Of a stretch of DNA of 51,726 nt, positions 34,065 to 41,489 are shown piece after piece. The first letter of the stretch is position 1; the number at the start of each line of letters is the position of its first letter. The DNA is taken from NCBI GenBank assembly GCA_005116835.1, contig SWDM01000024.1:239043-290768 (forward strand), written 5' to 3'. Under the pieces are notes generated by a model. That model was not told where the DNA came from. It did not search any database and worked only from the letters and a program-made list of their open reading frames with translations. The translations under genes were made by a program, and so were the position numbers. This DNA is from Nitrospira sp. Its GTDB lineage: Bacteria; Nitrospirota; Nitrospiria; Nitrospirales; Nitrospiraceae.

Positions 34065-34932
34065 AACGCCCCTGGCGGTGTGGTTCGAGTACCAGGCTGA
34101 GCGTTGCGGCGGGAGCTGAATGGGTGAGGGCTCCGATGGAGATGCGGTCTGGGCCTGCTGCAGCCATCGCCCGTACATTTTTCAGCGTAACGCCTCCTGA
34201 GACCTCCACCAGTGCGCGGCCGGCGATGAGTTTTACCGCTCGTTTGACGGTCGTAGGAGTCATGTTATCGAGGAGGATGATGTCGGCTTTGCCCTGAAGG
34301 GCATCGTGAACTTCCGATAGCGATTCCACTTCGACAATGAAAGGCTTGTCTGTGGAGGTCTCTGCGCGCGCTAAACGGCAGGCTTTGATGACAGCCTGTT
34401 TCTTGTCACCCAGCAGGGCCAGATGGTTGTCTTTGATCAAAATGCTGTCGCCGAGCGACGTACGGTGATTGGTTCCCCCGCCAAGCGACACAGCCCATTT
34501 CTGGAGGGCTCTCCAGCCTGGGATTGTCTTTCTCGTATCCATAATGTCGACCGAGTAGCCTCGGACGGCGCGGCAGAAACGGTCGGTCAGGGTGGCGATT
34601 CCGGAGAGATGTTGGAGGAAGTTCAAGGCGACCCGTTCGGCCGACAAGATGGATCGGCCATCGCCTTCGATGTGCAAGAGGACATCTCCCGTTCTGGCCT
34701 GCGCCCCATCTTGTAACGACGGCGTCAGCTTGAGCGAGGCATCCACGACGATGAATGTTTGAATGGCCGCTGCCATGCCTGCCACAACAAGCGGTTGTTG
34801 GGCAATGATTGTTGCGCGGGCAGGGGTCGGTTTAGAAAAGAGCGCCGTCGTCGTGATGTCCCCTTGACCGAGGTCTTCCTCAAGCCCCATCCTGACCGCG
34901 CGTCGTATATCAACTCCCGGCAGCGATGCCAT
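34039..34932 (-). CDS. nadC: Nicotinate-nucleotide pyrophosphorylase (quinolinate phosphoribosyltransferase)
   Basis: 297 residues; converts quinolinate and PRPP to nicotinate mononucleotide in NAD synthesis. Markers: EEDLGQGDITTTALF, ALNFLQHLSGIATLTDRF, IMDTRKTIPGWRALQKWAV with GGGTNHRTSLGDSILIKDNH, VEVESLSEVHDAL, DIILLDNMTP and VEVSGGVTLKNV, then GPDRISIGALTHS. Starts 3 bases after the valS stop in the same operon direction. The last residues (RSSKVKRQT and stop) are encoded by repeat C5, so the natural C-terminus probably ended near EPHRQG. Confidence 0.97.
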   Translation of the reverse strand: MASLPGVDIRRAVRMGLEEDLGQGDITTTALFSKPTPARATIIAQQPLVVAGMAAAIQTFIVVDASLKLTPSLQDGAQARTGDVLLHIEGDGRSILSAERVALNFLQHLSGIATLTDRFCRAVRGYSVDIMDTRKTIPGWRALQKWAVSLGGGTNHRTSLGDSILIKDNHLALLGDKKQAVIKACRLARAETSTDKPFIVEVESLSEVHDALQGKADIILLDNMTPTTVKRAVKLIAGRALVEVSGGVTLKNVRAMAAAGPDRISIGALTHSAPAATLSLVLEPHRQGRSSKVKRQT

Positions 34933-34935
34933 AGA

Positions 34936-37713
34936 TCAGGCTCCCAGCATCGCGCGCAGCTGTTGTTCGCTGTTGGTCAACATGGCGCGGTCACGCGAGA
35001 ATGCGCGGAGGCGATCCCGATGGTCGGCAATCACTTCCGGCGGAGCTTTTGAAACGAAGTCCGCACTGTTCAGTTTCCCGTCGAGCCGCCGGGACTCTTT
35101 GTCGGTTTCCGCGATCTGTTTCAAGAGGCGGTCCAGCGCTTTTTGAAGGTCCACGCCATGTTCGACGGAGAGGCCCACTGTGATGCCGTCTGCGACGAGG
35201 CGGAGCACATTGGATGTCGGCCACTCGGAGATTGGAAGGCGCGATATTCTTCCTCGTCCGATATGCGCGAGATGCTGTTCAATCGTCGCCAGTACAGCGC
35301 TTGCAGCAAGTTCCTCATGGGCCACAAAGATAGAGATTTCTTGTCCCGGAGGATAGTTGAGGAGCGCGCGAGCGGTTCGGACCAAGCCGACGGTCTGTTC
35401 AAAAAGACGAAAGGTATTCTCTGCAGTGGGTTCATGCCAATGCGCCTGTGGGACGGGATAGGATTGGGTGACAATGGTCTCGCCCTTGTGCGGCAAGGTC
35501 TGCCATATTTCTTCCGAAATAAAGGGCATAAAAGGATGAAGCAGTCGTAAAAATACTTCGAGCGTATCTTGGAGCGTCTGTCTGGTTGCAGAGCCTGCAG
35601 CATGCAGAGGATCCTGGAGGATAGGTTTGATGAGTTCAAGGTACCAGTCGCAGTACTCGTGCCAGAAGAATTGGTAGAGCGCGCTGGTTGCTCGATCGAA
35701 CCGATAGGCTTCCAACTCCATCGTCACGGTTTGGATGGCGTCGTTCAGCCTGCTTCGTATCCAGAGACCGGGAAAGCTGCGGTCTGCCGAATGGTGTAAT
35801 TCCTCAGTCGGGGTAAGGTGCATGTGGGCGAAACGAGCGGCATTCCAGATTTTGTTCGCGAAATTTCGGTTGCCTTCAATCCGTTCTTCCGCGAGTTTGA
35901 GGTCGCGTCCTGGTGAGGCCATCGAGGCGAGTGTGAAGCGGAGGGCATCGGTGCCGAACTGTTCCATCACATGCAGCGGATCGATGACATTGCCCTTCGA
36001 TTTGCTCATCTTTTGCCCTTCGGCGTCGCGCACCAAGGCATGGATGTAGACGTCGCGGAAGGGGACATCGCCCATGAATTTCAGTCCCATCATGATCATG
36101 CGGGCGACCCAGAAGAAAAGAATATCGAGCCCTGTGACGAGGGTTGAGGTTGGGTAGTAGGTTTTCAGGTCGGGAGTCTGTTCCGGCCACCCCAGCGTGG
36201 AGAAGGGCCAGAGGGCTGAAGAGAACCAGGTATCGAGGACGTCGGGATCGCGAAGAAAATTTCCGCCTCCACAGGTATCGCATTTTGCAGGGACATTTCT
36301 CGCGATGATGGGCCGGGCATTCTTCGTGATGACCAGTCTGCGTGTACCCGTTTCCTTCTCACCTTGGGCCTCTGTGGATGTGGGCTCGAAAATAGCGCCG
36401 GCGTTGCACTGTCTACAGTACCAAGCCGGGATTTGGTGCCCCCACCATATTTGGCGCGAGATGCACCAGTCCTTGATGTCTCTCATCCAACCAAGATAGT
36501 TGTTGGTCCAGCCTTCGGGAATGATTCGAATGCGCCCGTCTTCCACCGCCTTGATGGCAGGCTCCGCCAGCGGTTTAATCTTCACAAACCATTGTGGCGA
36601 CAAGTACGGTTCGACAACGGTCTTGCAACGATAACATTTTCCGAGCGCCATCTTGTGGTCTTCAACTTTCTCAAGATTGCCTCGGTCTGTCAGCGCCTCT
36701 ACCACAATCGCACGCGCCTTCTGAACAGGCTTCATGGTGAGGCTCTGGAGGATGGAGTCTTCAACCATCCCCTCAAGCAGACCTGCTGGGTCCATCTTTG
36801 CGTCTTGGTCAAATAGAGTGATCCTGGGAAGCCCATGCCGCTCACCGGCCTCAAAGTCATTGAAGTCGTGCGCAGGGGTGATTTTCACCGCGCCGGTGCC
36901 GAAGTCGAGGTCCACCAAGATCGAATCGCCCACGATGGGTATCACACGGCTGGTCAGCGGTACGCGAACTTTTTTGCCGATCAAGTGTCGATAACGAGGG
37001 TCGTCTGGATGGACCGCCACCGCCGTGTCGCCCAGCATCGTTTCGGGTCGTGTGGTTGCCACAATGAGCGCAGTCTGGGGATCGTCCACGAGAGGATAGC
37101 GAATATGATACAGCGTACCCTTCACATCTTCGTGTTCGACTTCGATGTCCGACAGAGCGGTCAAACATCGCGGACACCAATTGATCAGCCGTTCTCCCCG
37201 ATAGATCAGCCCGTCTTCATACAGCCGCACGAAGACTTCCAACACGGCTTTGGATAGGCCCTCATCCATCGTGAATCGCAGACGGTCCCAATCGCAGGAT
37301 TCTCCCAGCTGTTTTTGTTGATTGATTATCGTGTTTCCGGATGTGGCTTTCCATTGCCAGACACGCTCGATAAAGCGCTCGCGTCCCAAGGACTCTCGGG
37401 TGGCTCCTTCGGCCATGAGCTGTCGTTCCACCACGTTCTGGGTGGCGATCCCGGCGTGATCGGTGCCTGGCAGCCAGAGCACGTTGCGGCCTTGCATGCG
37501 TCGCCAGCGAATCAGGATGTCTTGTAGCGAATGATTCAGCGCGTGGCCGACATGGAGGGAGCCTGTGACATTGGGTGGAGGGATGACAATGGAGTACGGT
37601 TGGCCTGGATGGGTCGGTGAGGCGTGAAAGTAGCCTCGCTTGGTCCAGACTTCGTACCAACGCGCTTCTACCGCCTTGGGATCGTAGGTTTTCTCGAGTT
37701 GCGGTGCGTTCAT
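34936..37713 (-). CDS. valS: Valyl-tRNA synthetase
   Basis: 925 residues from the ATG at 37713 (NAPQLEKTYDPKAVEARWYE). The reading frame continues upstream to 37782, but those codons come from repeat DNA and are unlike the family. Class I signatures: PPNVTGSLHVGHALN (HIGH) and GQKMSKSKGNVIDPL (KMSKS). The editing domain (TTRPETMLGDTAVAVHPDD) and the tRNA-binding domain follow, and the C-terminal coiled coil (LDRLLKQIAETDKESRRLDG) is intact. Full length. First gene of the valS-nadC-birA-coaX block. Confidence 0.98.
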   Translation of the reverse strand: MNAPQLEKTYDPKAVEARWYEVWTKRGYFHASPTHPGQPYSIVIPPPNVTGSLHVGHALNHSLQDILIRWRRMQGRNVLWLPGTDHAGIATQNVVERQLMAEGATRESLGRERFIERVWQWKATSGNTIINQQKQLGESCDWDRLRFTMDEGLSKAVLEVFVRLYEDGLIYRGERLINWCPRCLTALSDIEVEHEDVKGTLYHIRYPLVDDPQTALIVATTRPETMLGDTAVAVHPDDPRYRHLIGKKVRVPLTSRVIPIVGDSILVDLDFGTGAVKITPAHDFNDFEAGERHGLPRITLFDQDAKMDPAGLLEGMVEDSILQSLTMKPVQKARAIVVEALTDRGNLEKVEDHKMALGKCYRCKTVVEPYLSPQWFVKIKPLAEPAIKAVEDGRIRIIPEGWTNNYLGWMRDIKDWCISRQIWWGHQIPAWYCRQCNAGAIFEPTSTEAQGEKETGTRRLVITKNARPIIARNVPAKCDTCGGGNFLRDPDVLDTWFSSALWPFSTLGWPEQTPDLKTYYPTSTLVTGLDILFFWVARMIMMGLKFMGDVPFRDVYIHALVRDAEGQKMSKSKGNVIDPLHVMEQFGTDALRFTLASMASPGRDLKLAEERIEGNRNFANKIWNAARFAHMHLTPTEELHHSADRSFPGLWIRSRLNDAIQTVTMELEAYRFDRATSALYQFFWHEYCDWYLELIKPILQDPLHAAGSATRQTLQDTLEVFLRLLHPFMPFISEEIWQTLPHKGETIVTQSYPVPQAHWHEPTAENTFRLFEQTVGLVRTARALLNYPPGQEISIFVAHEELAASAVLATIEQHLAHIGRGRISRLPISEWPTSNVLRLVADGITVGLSVEHGVDLQKALDRLLKQIAETDKESRRLDGKLNSADFVSKAPPEVIADHRDRLRAFSRDRAMLTNSEQQLRAMLGA

Positions 37714-37737
37714 CCAGCCTTTGACCGTGGTTCGTGA

Positions 37738-37830
37738 AGGGTGAGCGAGACAAGCACGATGGGCGCGGCAAAGCTTCTTCACCAGTCCCGCTTTTCTCGC
37801 AAGTCTCGCGCGAGTAAGCCGCGCATCTTA
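37738..37830. repeat. Diverged family C/E repeat remnant upstream of valS
   Basis: GTGAAGGGTGAGCGAGAC on the left and CTTTTCTCGCAAGTCTCGCG on the right. The right part matches the E-type arm at 45825-45846 closely (CTTTTCTCGCAAGTCTCGCG followed by CGARTAA). Confidence 0.65.
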
Positions 37831-37869
37831 GCACGCGTGTCCAGCCCTCTCAAGGCGACATTGTCAGCC

Positions 37870-37937
37870 GACTGAAGGCTCGTCGTAGCAGTGGATCGGC
37901 GTTTGCAGCAGAAATGTTCATGAATAATGCGGGATAG
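37870..37937 (+). repeat. Family I repeat, long form
   Basis: GACTGAAGGCTCGTCGTAGC, then GGATCGGCGTTTGCAGCAGA and TTCATGAATAATGCGGG. The same long form occurs at 42975-43039. Confidence 0.75.
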
Positions 37938-37951
37938 AGGATATAGATAGC

Positions 37952-37980
37952 TTGAGGGGTGTAGAGCCGTATGTTATACA
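37952..37980 (+). promoter_or_regulatory. Promoter of the 39-residue basic protein gene
   Basis: TTGAGG at 37952-37957, 17-base spacer, TATACA at 37975-37980. About 60 bases upstream of the start codon. Partial match to a sigma-70 promoter. Confidence 0.5.
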
Positions 37981-38043
37981 GACCTGCACAAGGCGAGGGC
38001 GAGAGGTTCGTTCCGCTACCACTTTTTACAGTTTGGAGAGACT

Positions 38044-38163
38044 ATGGCCACAGGGCGTGAAAAAGACCGTAAGACGAGAAAGAAGCATCGGAAGAATGTT
38101 GCTCGGGTAAAGGGGCTGGTAACGGCCAGACGGAGTAAGGCTAAGAAGAGCAAGAAGGGGTAA
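38044..38163 (+). CDS. Small Lys/Arg-rich protein, 39 residues
   Basis: ATG at 38044 with GGAGAG eight bases upstream, TAA at 38161-38163. The peptide starts ATGREKDRKTRKKHRKNVAR and ends in a Ser/Lys tail; about half its residues are Lys or Arg and it has no acidic patch except Glu-Asp near the start. It has its own promoter and a clean ribosome site, so I think it is real although tiny. It looks like a nucleic-acid or ribosome-associated peptide; it does not match ribosomal protein Thx or any family I can name. Stands alone between valS (divergent) and the receiver gene (convergent). Confidence 0.7.
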   Translation: MATGREKDRKTRKKHRKNVARVKGLVTARRSKAKKSKKG

Positions 38164-38208
38164 GTCGAAACCCAAAGAGAGCAGCAAAGCGTTCACGCGT
38201 CATGCAGG

Positions 38209-39354
38209 TTAGGCGGCTCGTGTGAGCCGTGTGATTTCTGCTTTGATTTGTTCTTCAGCCAGATCGGGGAGGAGACGCAGGACCGCCTCTTTGACTTCCT
38301 CCCTGGCCGTCGCCTGGACGAGGGCTTCGGCCATTCCTGCCGTTTGCTTGGCGGTAATCCGGTGGACTTCTTCCTTGACGAGCCCTTCAAGTGCTCCGAG
38401 TTGTTCTCGGACCACATCGGACATTGCGGTGCGAACGGCATTGAGTTCTTCACGGACAAATTGATCGATGCGCTCCTTGATCAAGGGGCTCGCGATTTGG
38501 GATACGCTCTGTCGAACGAGGGGTTCAATCAGGGCTGTTTCCTGTGAGAGAACTTTGGGGAGCGCTGTCATGAGCAACGGTTCAAGCGTCTGAGCCAGCT
38601 TCTCTTCCGAGAGGGCTGTACCGATGTGCGCGCGCACTGCTGTTTCCACACCTTTGGTCACGAGGATCGCCAGCTCTTTCCCCACCATCTGTGGGAGCAA
38701 TTCGGCAATCTTTTTTTCCGTTCGCTCCGACATGGATTGAAGGAGTTGACCGAAAAGGCCCTTCATCGCATCTTCAGGTTCGGTTGTCGATGCCGGCGTT
38801 TGTGTGGCAGTTGTCACAGCAGGAGCTTTCGGTTGGGGAGTCGGCTCGGGGATGGGCCGCAACACCTGTTCCTCTGCTCTCCCGGTCGGGATGTCAATGT
38901 TGATGTCATCATCATCGGAGTCTGCTCCGCTTGAGACCGGGGGCCAGGCGCGAGATTTTTTCTTCGCCCCATTTTTCCTGGACGCCTGTTGCGCTTCCAG
39001 ATCCTTGATGATCTCAATGAGGTTTTCCGGTTGAAAAGGTTTGTGGAGAATAGCCTTCACCCCTAACGAACGTAAATGGGTTTCGTCCACACGATCGGAC
39101 GAGCTCATCAGGGAGACAATATAGGTTTCCGCCAAGCTGTCCAGCTTGTGGACCTCTTTACAGAACCCTGAGAAGGTCATGTTGTCTAAATGATAGTCTA
39201 CGATGATGAAATTGGGGCTCGTTGTGCGCGCCGCTTGCAAGGCTGTGGAAGCATCCTGGAACCCTTGAGCCTCACACCCCTCTTGTTTCGAGATCTGCTC
39301 GACCAACCGGCGGACGGCGGGACTACTGTCGATGACGAAGATGCTTGAAGCCAC
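38209..39354 (-). CDS. Response-regulator receiver protein with long helical C-terminal region
   Basis: 381 residues. A GTG start at 39354 follows GGAGG. Residues 1-120 form a CheY-like receiver: the acidic pocket is FVIDSS (only one Asp), the phospho-acceptor Asp is in FIIVDYHLDN and the Lys in ILHKPFQ. Residues about 125-200 are a Lys- then Asp- and Pro-rich linker. Residues about 205-381 are a string of amphipathic helices with no cysteines and no DNA-binding motif (GLFGQLLQSMSERTEKKIAE, then VVREQLGALEGLVKEEVHRI). This kind of tail resembles polar-organising or motility response regulators, but I cannot name a family. No kinase nearby. Confidence 0.82.
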   Translation of the reverse strand: MASSIFVIDSSPAVRRLVEQISKQEGCEAQGFQDASTALQAARTTSPNFIIVDYHLDNMTFSGFCKEVHKLDSLAETYIVSLMSSSDRVDETHLRSLGVKAILHKPFQPENLIEIIKDLEAQQASRKNGAKKKSRAWPPVSSGADSDDDDINIDIPTGRAEEQVLRPIPEPTPQPKAPAVTTATQTPASTTEPEDAMKGLFGQLLQSMSERTEKKIAELLPQMVGKELAILVTKGVETAVRAHIGTALSEEKLAQTLEPLLMTALPKVLSQETALIEPLVRQSVSQIASPLIKERIDQFVREELNAVRTAMSDVVREQLGALEGLVKEEVHRITAKQTAGMAEALVQATAREEVKEAVLRLLPDLAEEQIKAEITRLTRAA

Positions 39355-39511
39355 CTACACCTCCAATGGTATTGAACAATGTCGAAGCTAACAGTGAGGG
39401 TTTTCATAGTCAAGAAATCGGTTGATTGGTGCAGGCGTTCACTCAGGATTTTCAAACGGCCCACACGAAGCGCGGGCTGCACCTCCTCGCCTCTTCGTTC
39501 GCTGCGGACTT

Positions 39512-39580
39512 GCTTGGGACAAGGCGCGTCTTGGCGCGCTAGGGTGGGCGGGTGAAGTCTGGCCTTTCTGAGCATCCTGA
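39512..39580. repeat. Family H repeat, copy H2
   Basis: AAGGCGCGTCTTGGCGCGCT, GGGCGGGTGAAGTCTGGC and CTTTCTGAGCATCCTG, matching H1 at 9991-10070. The rest of the 39355-39687 spacer contains only the HAD gene promoter. Confidence 0.8.
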
Positions 39581-39653
39581 GGTTGTTGGAGTTGTCGCTC
39601 CGTCTGTCATATTTCAACGGAGTTGTTTGCGCACAACGAGTTGTTCCGCAGGC

Positions 39654-39662
39654 TGCTAGAAT
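39654..39662 (+). promoter_or_regulatory. Extended -10 element upstream of the HAD hydrolase
   Basis: TGC followed by TAGAAT, 25 bases before the start codon. No good -35 is seen. Confidence 0.45.
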
Positions 39663-39687
39663 TCACTCTCAATAGGACGTATACGCC

Positions 39688-40413
39688 ATGAAGTCGCCTA
39701 TTCAGGTTATCTTTTTCGATGCAGCTGAGACATTGTTTCATATCAATGGCTCGGTGGAGGACATCTATCTATCGCATGCGGTTCAGCACGGGTTTCGGCA
39801 GACTTCCGATTCCCAGGCATCGATCGCGCAAGCCTTTCGTCGCGCTTTCCAGGACGCATCGCCGCCGGTCTTTGCCGCAACCGATCCTGTGGAGCTTAAA
39901 CAATGTGAGCGGCTTTGGTGGTTCGACATCGTGCACAACGTGTTTTATCGCGTCGGAATGTTCGAGCGGTTCGATGAATTCTTCGAGCAGGTCTTTCAGG
40001 TGTTTGAAGACCCTGGCTCCTGGGTCTTGTTTCCTGAAACTCATGCCGTACTCGTCAGGCTGCGTGAAGAAGGGTTCGAATTGGGGATCGTGTCCAACTT
40101 CGATTCCCGGCTCTTTCCTGTCATGCGGGGGCTCGGTATTGACCGGCTCTTCGATACCGTGACCATTGCCAGTCTCTCGATGGCCGCGAAGCCGGCGTCC
40201 AAGATCTTTGAGATCGCCCTTGAAAAACACGCAGCCGATCCTGAGGAAGCGATGCATGTAGGCGACAGCCTCAGGGACGATATGGAGGGCGCCACCAAAG
40301 CTGGACTGACCGGTGTGTTGTTGGATCGGGCAGGACGCCATCACGCGACTGGGGGGCATGTGATCAGGACGTTGGAAGAGCTCCTCCCACTCGTGATGAC
40401 TAAACCCACATAG
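39688..40413 (+). CDS. HAD-superfamily hydrolase
   Basis: 241 residues. HAD motif I is FFDAAETLFH; the second Asp of the usual DxDGT is replaced by Ala (DAAET), as in some HDHD3-like members. Motif II is IVSNFD, motif III the Lys in MAAKPASKIF, and motif IV HVGDSLRDDMEGA. The helical cap is inserted after motif I. Probably a small-molecule phosphatase or dehalogenase-like enzyme; no substrate can be assigned. Monocistronic, convergent with the sirtuin gene. Confidence 0.92.
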   Translation: MKSPIQVIFFDAAETLFHINGSVEDIYLSHAVQHGFRQTSDSQASIAQAFRRAFQDASPPVFAATDPVELKQCERLWWFDIVHNVFYRVGMFERFDEFFEQVFQVFEDPGSWVLFPETHAVLVRLREEGFELGIVSNFDSRLFPVMRGLGIDRLFDTVTIASLSMAAKPASKIFEIALEKHAADPEEAMHVGDSLRDDMEGATKAGLTGVLLDRAGRHHATGGHVIRTLEELLPLVMTKPT

Positions 40414-40422
40414 TCTTGAGCA

Positions 40423-40543
40423 CTTCTGCTGCAATGGCTAATGGCTGACTCAAGCGAGACGGGCGAGACTGGCGGGAAAAGCGCGACAGGTAGGGATAGG
40501 GCTCACATTTCACGCAAGCCCCGCTCTTCGCGCCTGTCGCGCG
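40423..40543. repeat. Family E hairpin repeat, copy E1
   Basis: Begins with a family I fragment (GCACTTCTGCTGCAATGG), then 9-bp units GCGAGACGGGCGAGACTGGC and GGGAAAAGCGCGAC; the right arm is CGCGCCTGTCGCGC. The GGGAAAAGCGYGA segment recurs in E2 and E3 in the same orientation. Confidence 0.82.
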
Positions 40544-40588
40544 CTACCCCGCATAATCATGACGAACCGTCACGATTATGCGGGGTAG
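40544..40588. terminator. 21-bp hairpin between convergent HAD and sirtuin genes
   Basis: Bases 40544-40564 pair with 40568-40588 at 20 of 21 positions around an AAC loop (CTACCCCGCATAATC on one side). It contains the sirtuin stop codon on the minus strand. No T-tract, so its role as a two-way terminator is inferred from strength and position only. Confidence 0.6.
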
Positions 40589-41313
40589 AGGAGTAACGGG
40601 ACGAGGTCTTTTGCGCGGCCCTGCAGCGAGAGGTCAACCAGGTTGGATTGCGGGGTGCGATCGAGATTGATCTCGATGACCATAGCGCCGGCTTCCTTTG
40701 CCACCGATGCAAACCCCGCTGCTGGATAGACGACCCCCGATGTGCCGATTACAAGGAAGACGTCGCAGTCCCGCAGGGCTTCATCACAGCGGTGTATTTC
40801 TTCTTCCCAGAGGGATTCTCCAAACCAGACGATATGGGGCCGGAGCAGGGCCTGGCATAGTCGGCAGGTCGGCAAAGGGGGAAGAGGAATCTCTCGGTTT
40901 TCCGAGACGACGCCACAGCCGGTACAGCGAACCTTCCAAATATTGCCGTGAATTTCGGAGAGTCGTTGCGAGCCGGCGGCTCGATGGAGCCCATCGACAT
41001 TTTGCGTGATCAGCCACATTCGATCGACCCAGCGCTGTTCAAGCTCCACGACTGCGTGGTGTGCAGAATTCGGTTGTTTGGTCGCAATCAATTCCCTCCG
41101 CCAGTTGTACCATTCCCAGACCAACCGTGGGTCTCGCTCAAAGGCCTCGGGTGTCGCGAGATCTTCCGGGCGAAAATTACGCCACAAACCGTCTGCTCCG
41201 CGAAAGGTCGGCACACCGCTGTCGGCAGAAATGCCGGCTCCCGTAAGAATAGTCAACTTCCGAGCGGCAGCAAGGTGTCTGCGGGCGAGGAGAATGTGAT
41301 CGTCGGTGGGCAT
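40576..41313 (-). CDS. cobB: Sirtuin NAD-dependent protein deacylase
   Basis: 245 residues; removes acyl groups from lysines using NAD. Motifs: LTGAGISADSGVPTFRGADG, QNVDGLHRAAGS with the catalytic His in the adjoining EIHGNIWKVRC, two zinc pairs CTGC and CRLC, and PHIVWFGESL. The WYNWRR segment carries the Tyr and Arg that mark class III desuccinylase/demalonylase sirtuins such as SIRT5 and E. coli CobB. Its stop codon lies in the 21-bp hairpin. Confidence 0.95.
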   Translation of the reverse strand: MPTDDHILLARRHLAAARKLTILTGAGISADSGVPTFRGADGLWRNFRPEDLATPEAFERDPRLVWEWYNWRRELIATKQPNSAHHAVVELEQRWVDRMWLITQNVDGLHRAAGSQRLSEIHGNIWKVRCTGCGVVSENREIPLPPLPTCRLCQALLRPHIVWFGESLWEEEIHRCDEALRDCDVFLVIGTSGVVYPAAGFASVAKEAGAMVIEINLDRTPQSNLVDLSLQGRAKDLVPLLLYPA

Positions 41314-41324
41314 TGTTAATTCAG

Positions 41325-41415
41325 GTGTATAGGCTGAAGGCTGAAGGTAGATTCAGGAAGAGAGAAATCCTCGTTGATCGAGATCCGGACACCTAAAAGC
41401 CTTCAGCCTATCAAC
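41325..41415. repeat. Family F hairpin repeat
   Basis: Left arm AGGCTGAAGGCTGAAGGTAG (7-bp units), right arm AAAAGCCTTCAGCCTATCAA. Only one copy in the window. Between the divergent sirtuin and panE genes. Confidence 0.7.
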
Positions 41416-41455
41416 CTGGGTTGAGTCTAGTATATTTCGAGCTGACGAATCTGCA

Positions 41456-41464
41456 TGGTATAGT
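41456..41464 (+). promoter_or_regulatory. Extended -10 promoter of the panE-like gene
   Basis: TGG followed by TATAGT, 26 bases before the ATG at 41490. The same TGN-TATAGT form precedes the DeoB-like and IPT genes. Confidence 0.55.
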
Positions 41465-41489
41465 AACATCCATTTTTTGCGAGGAGCAT

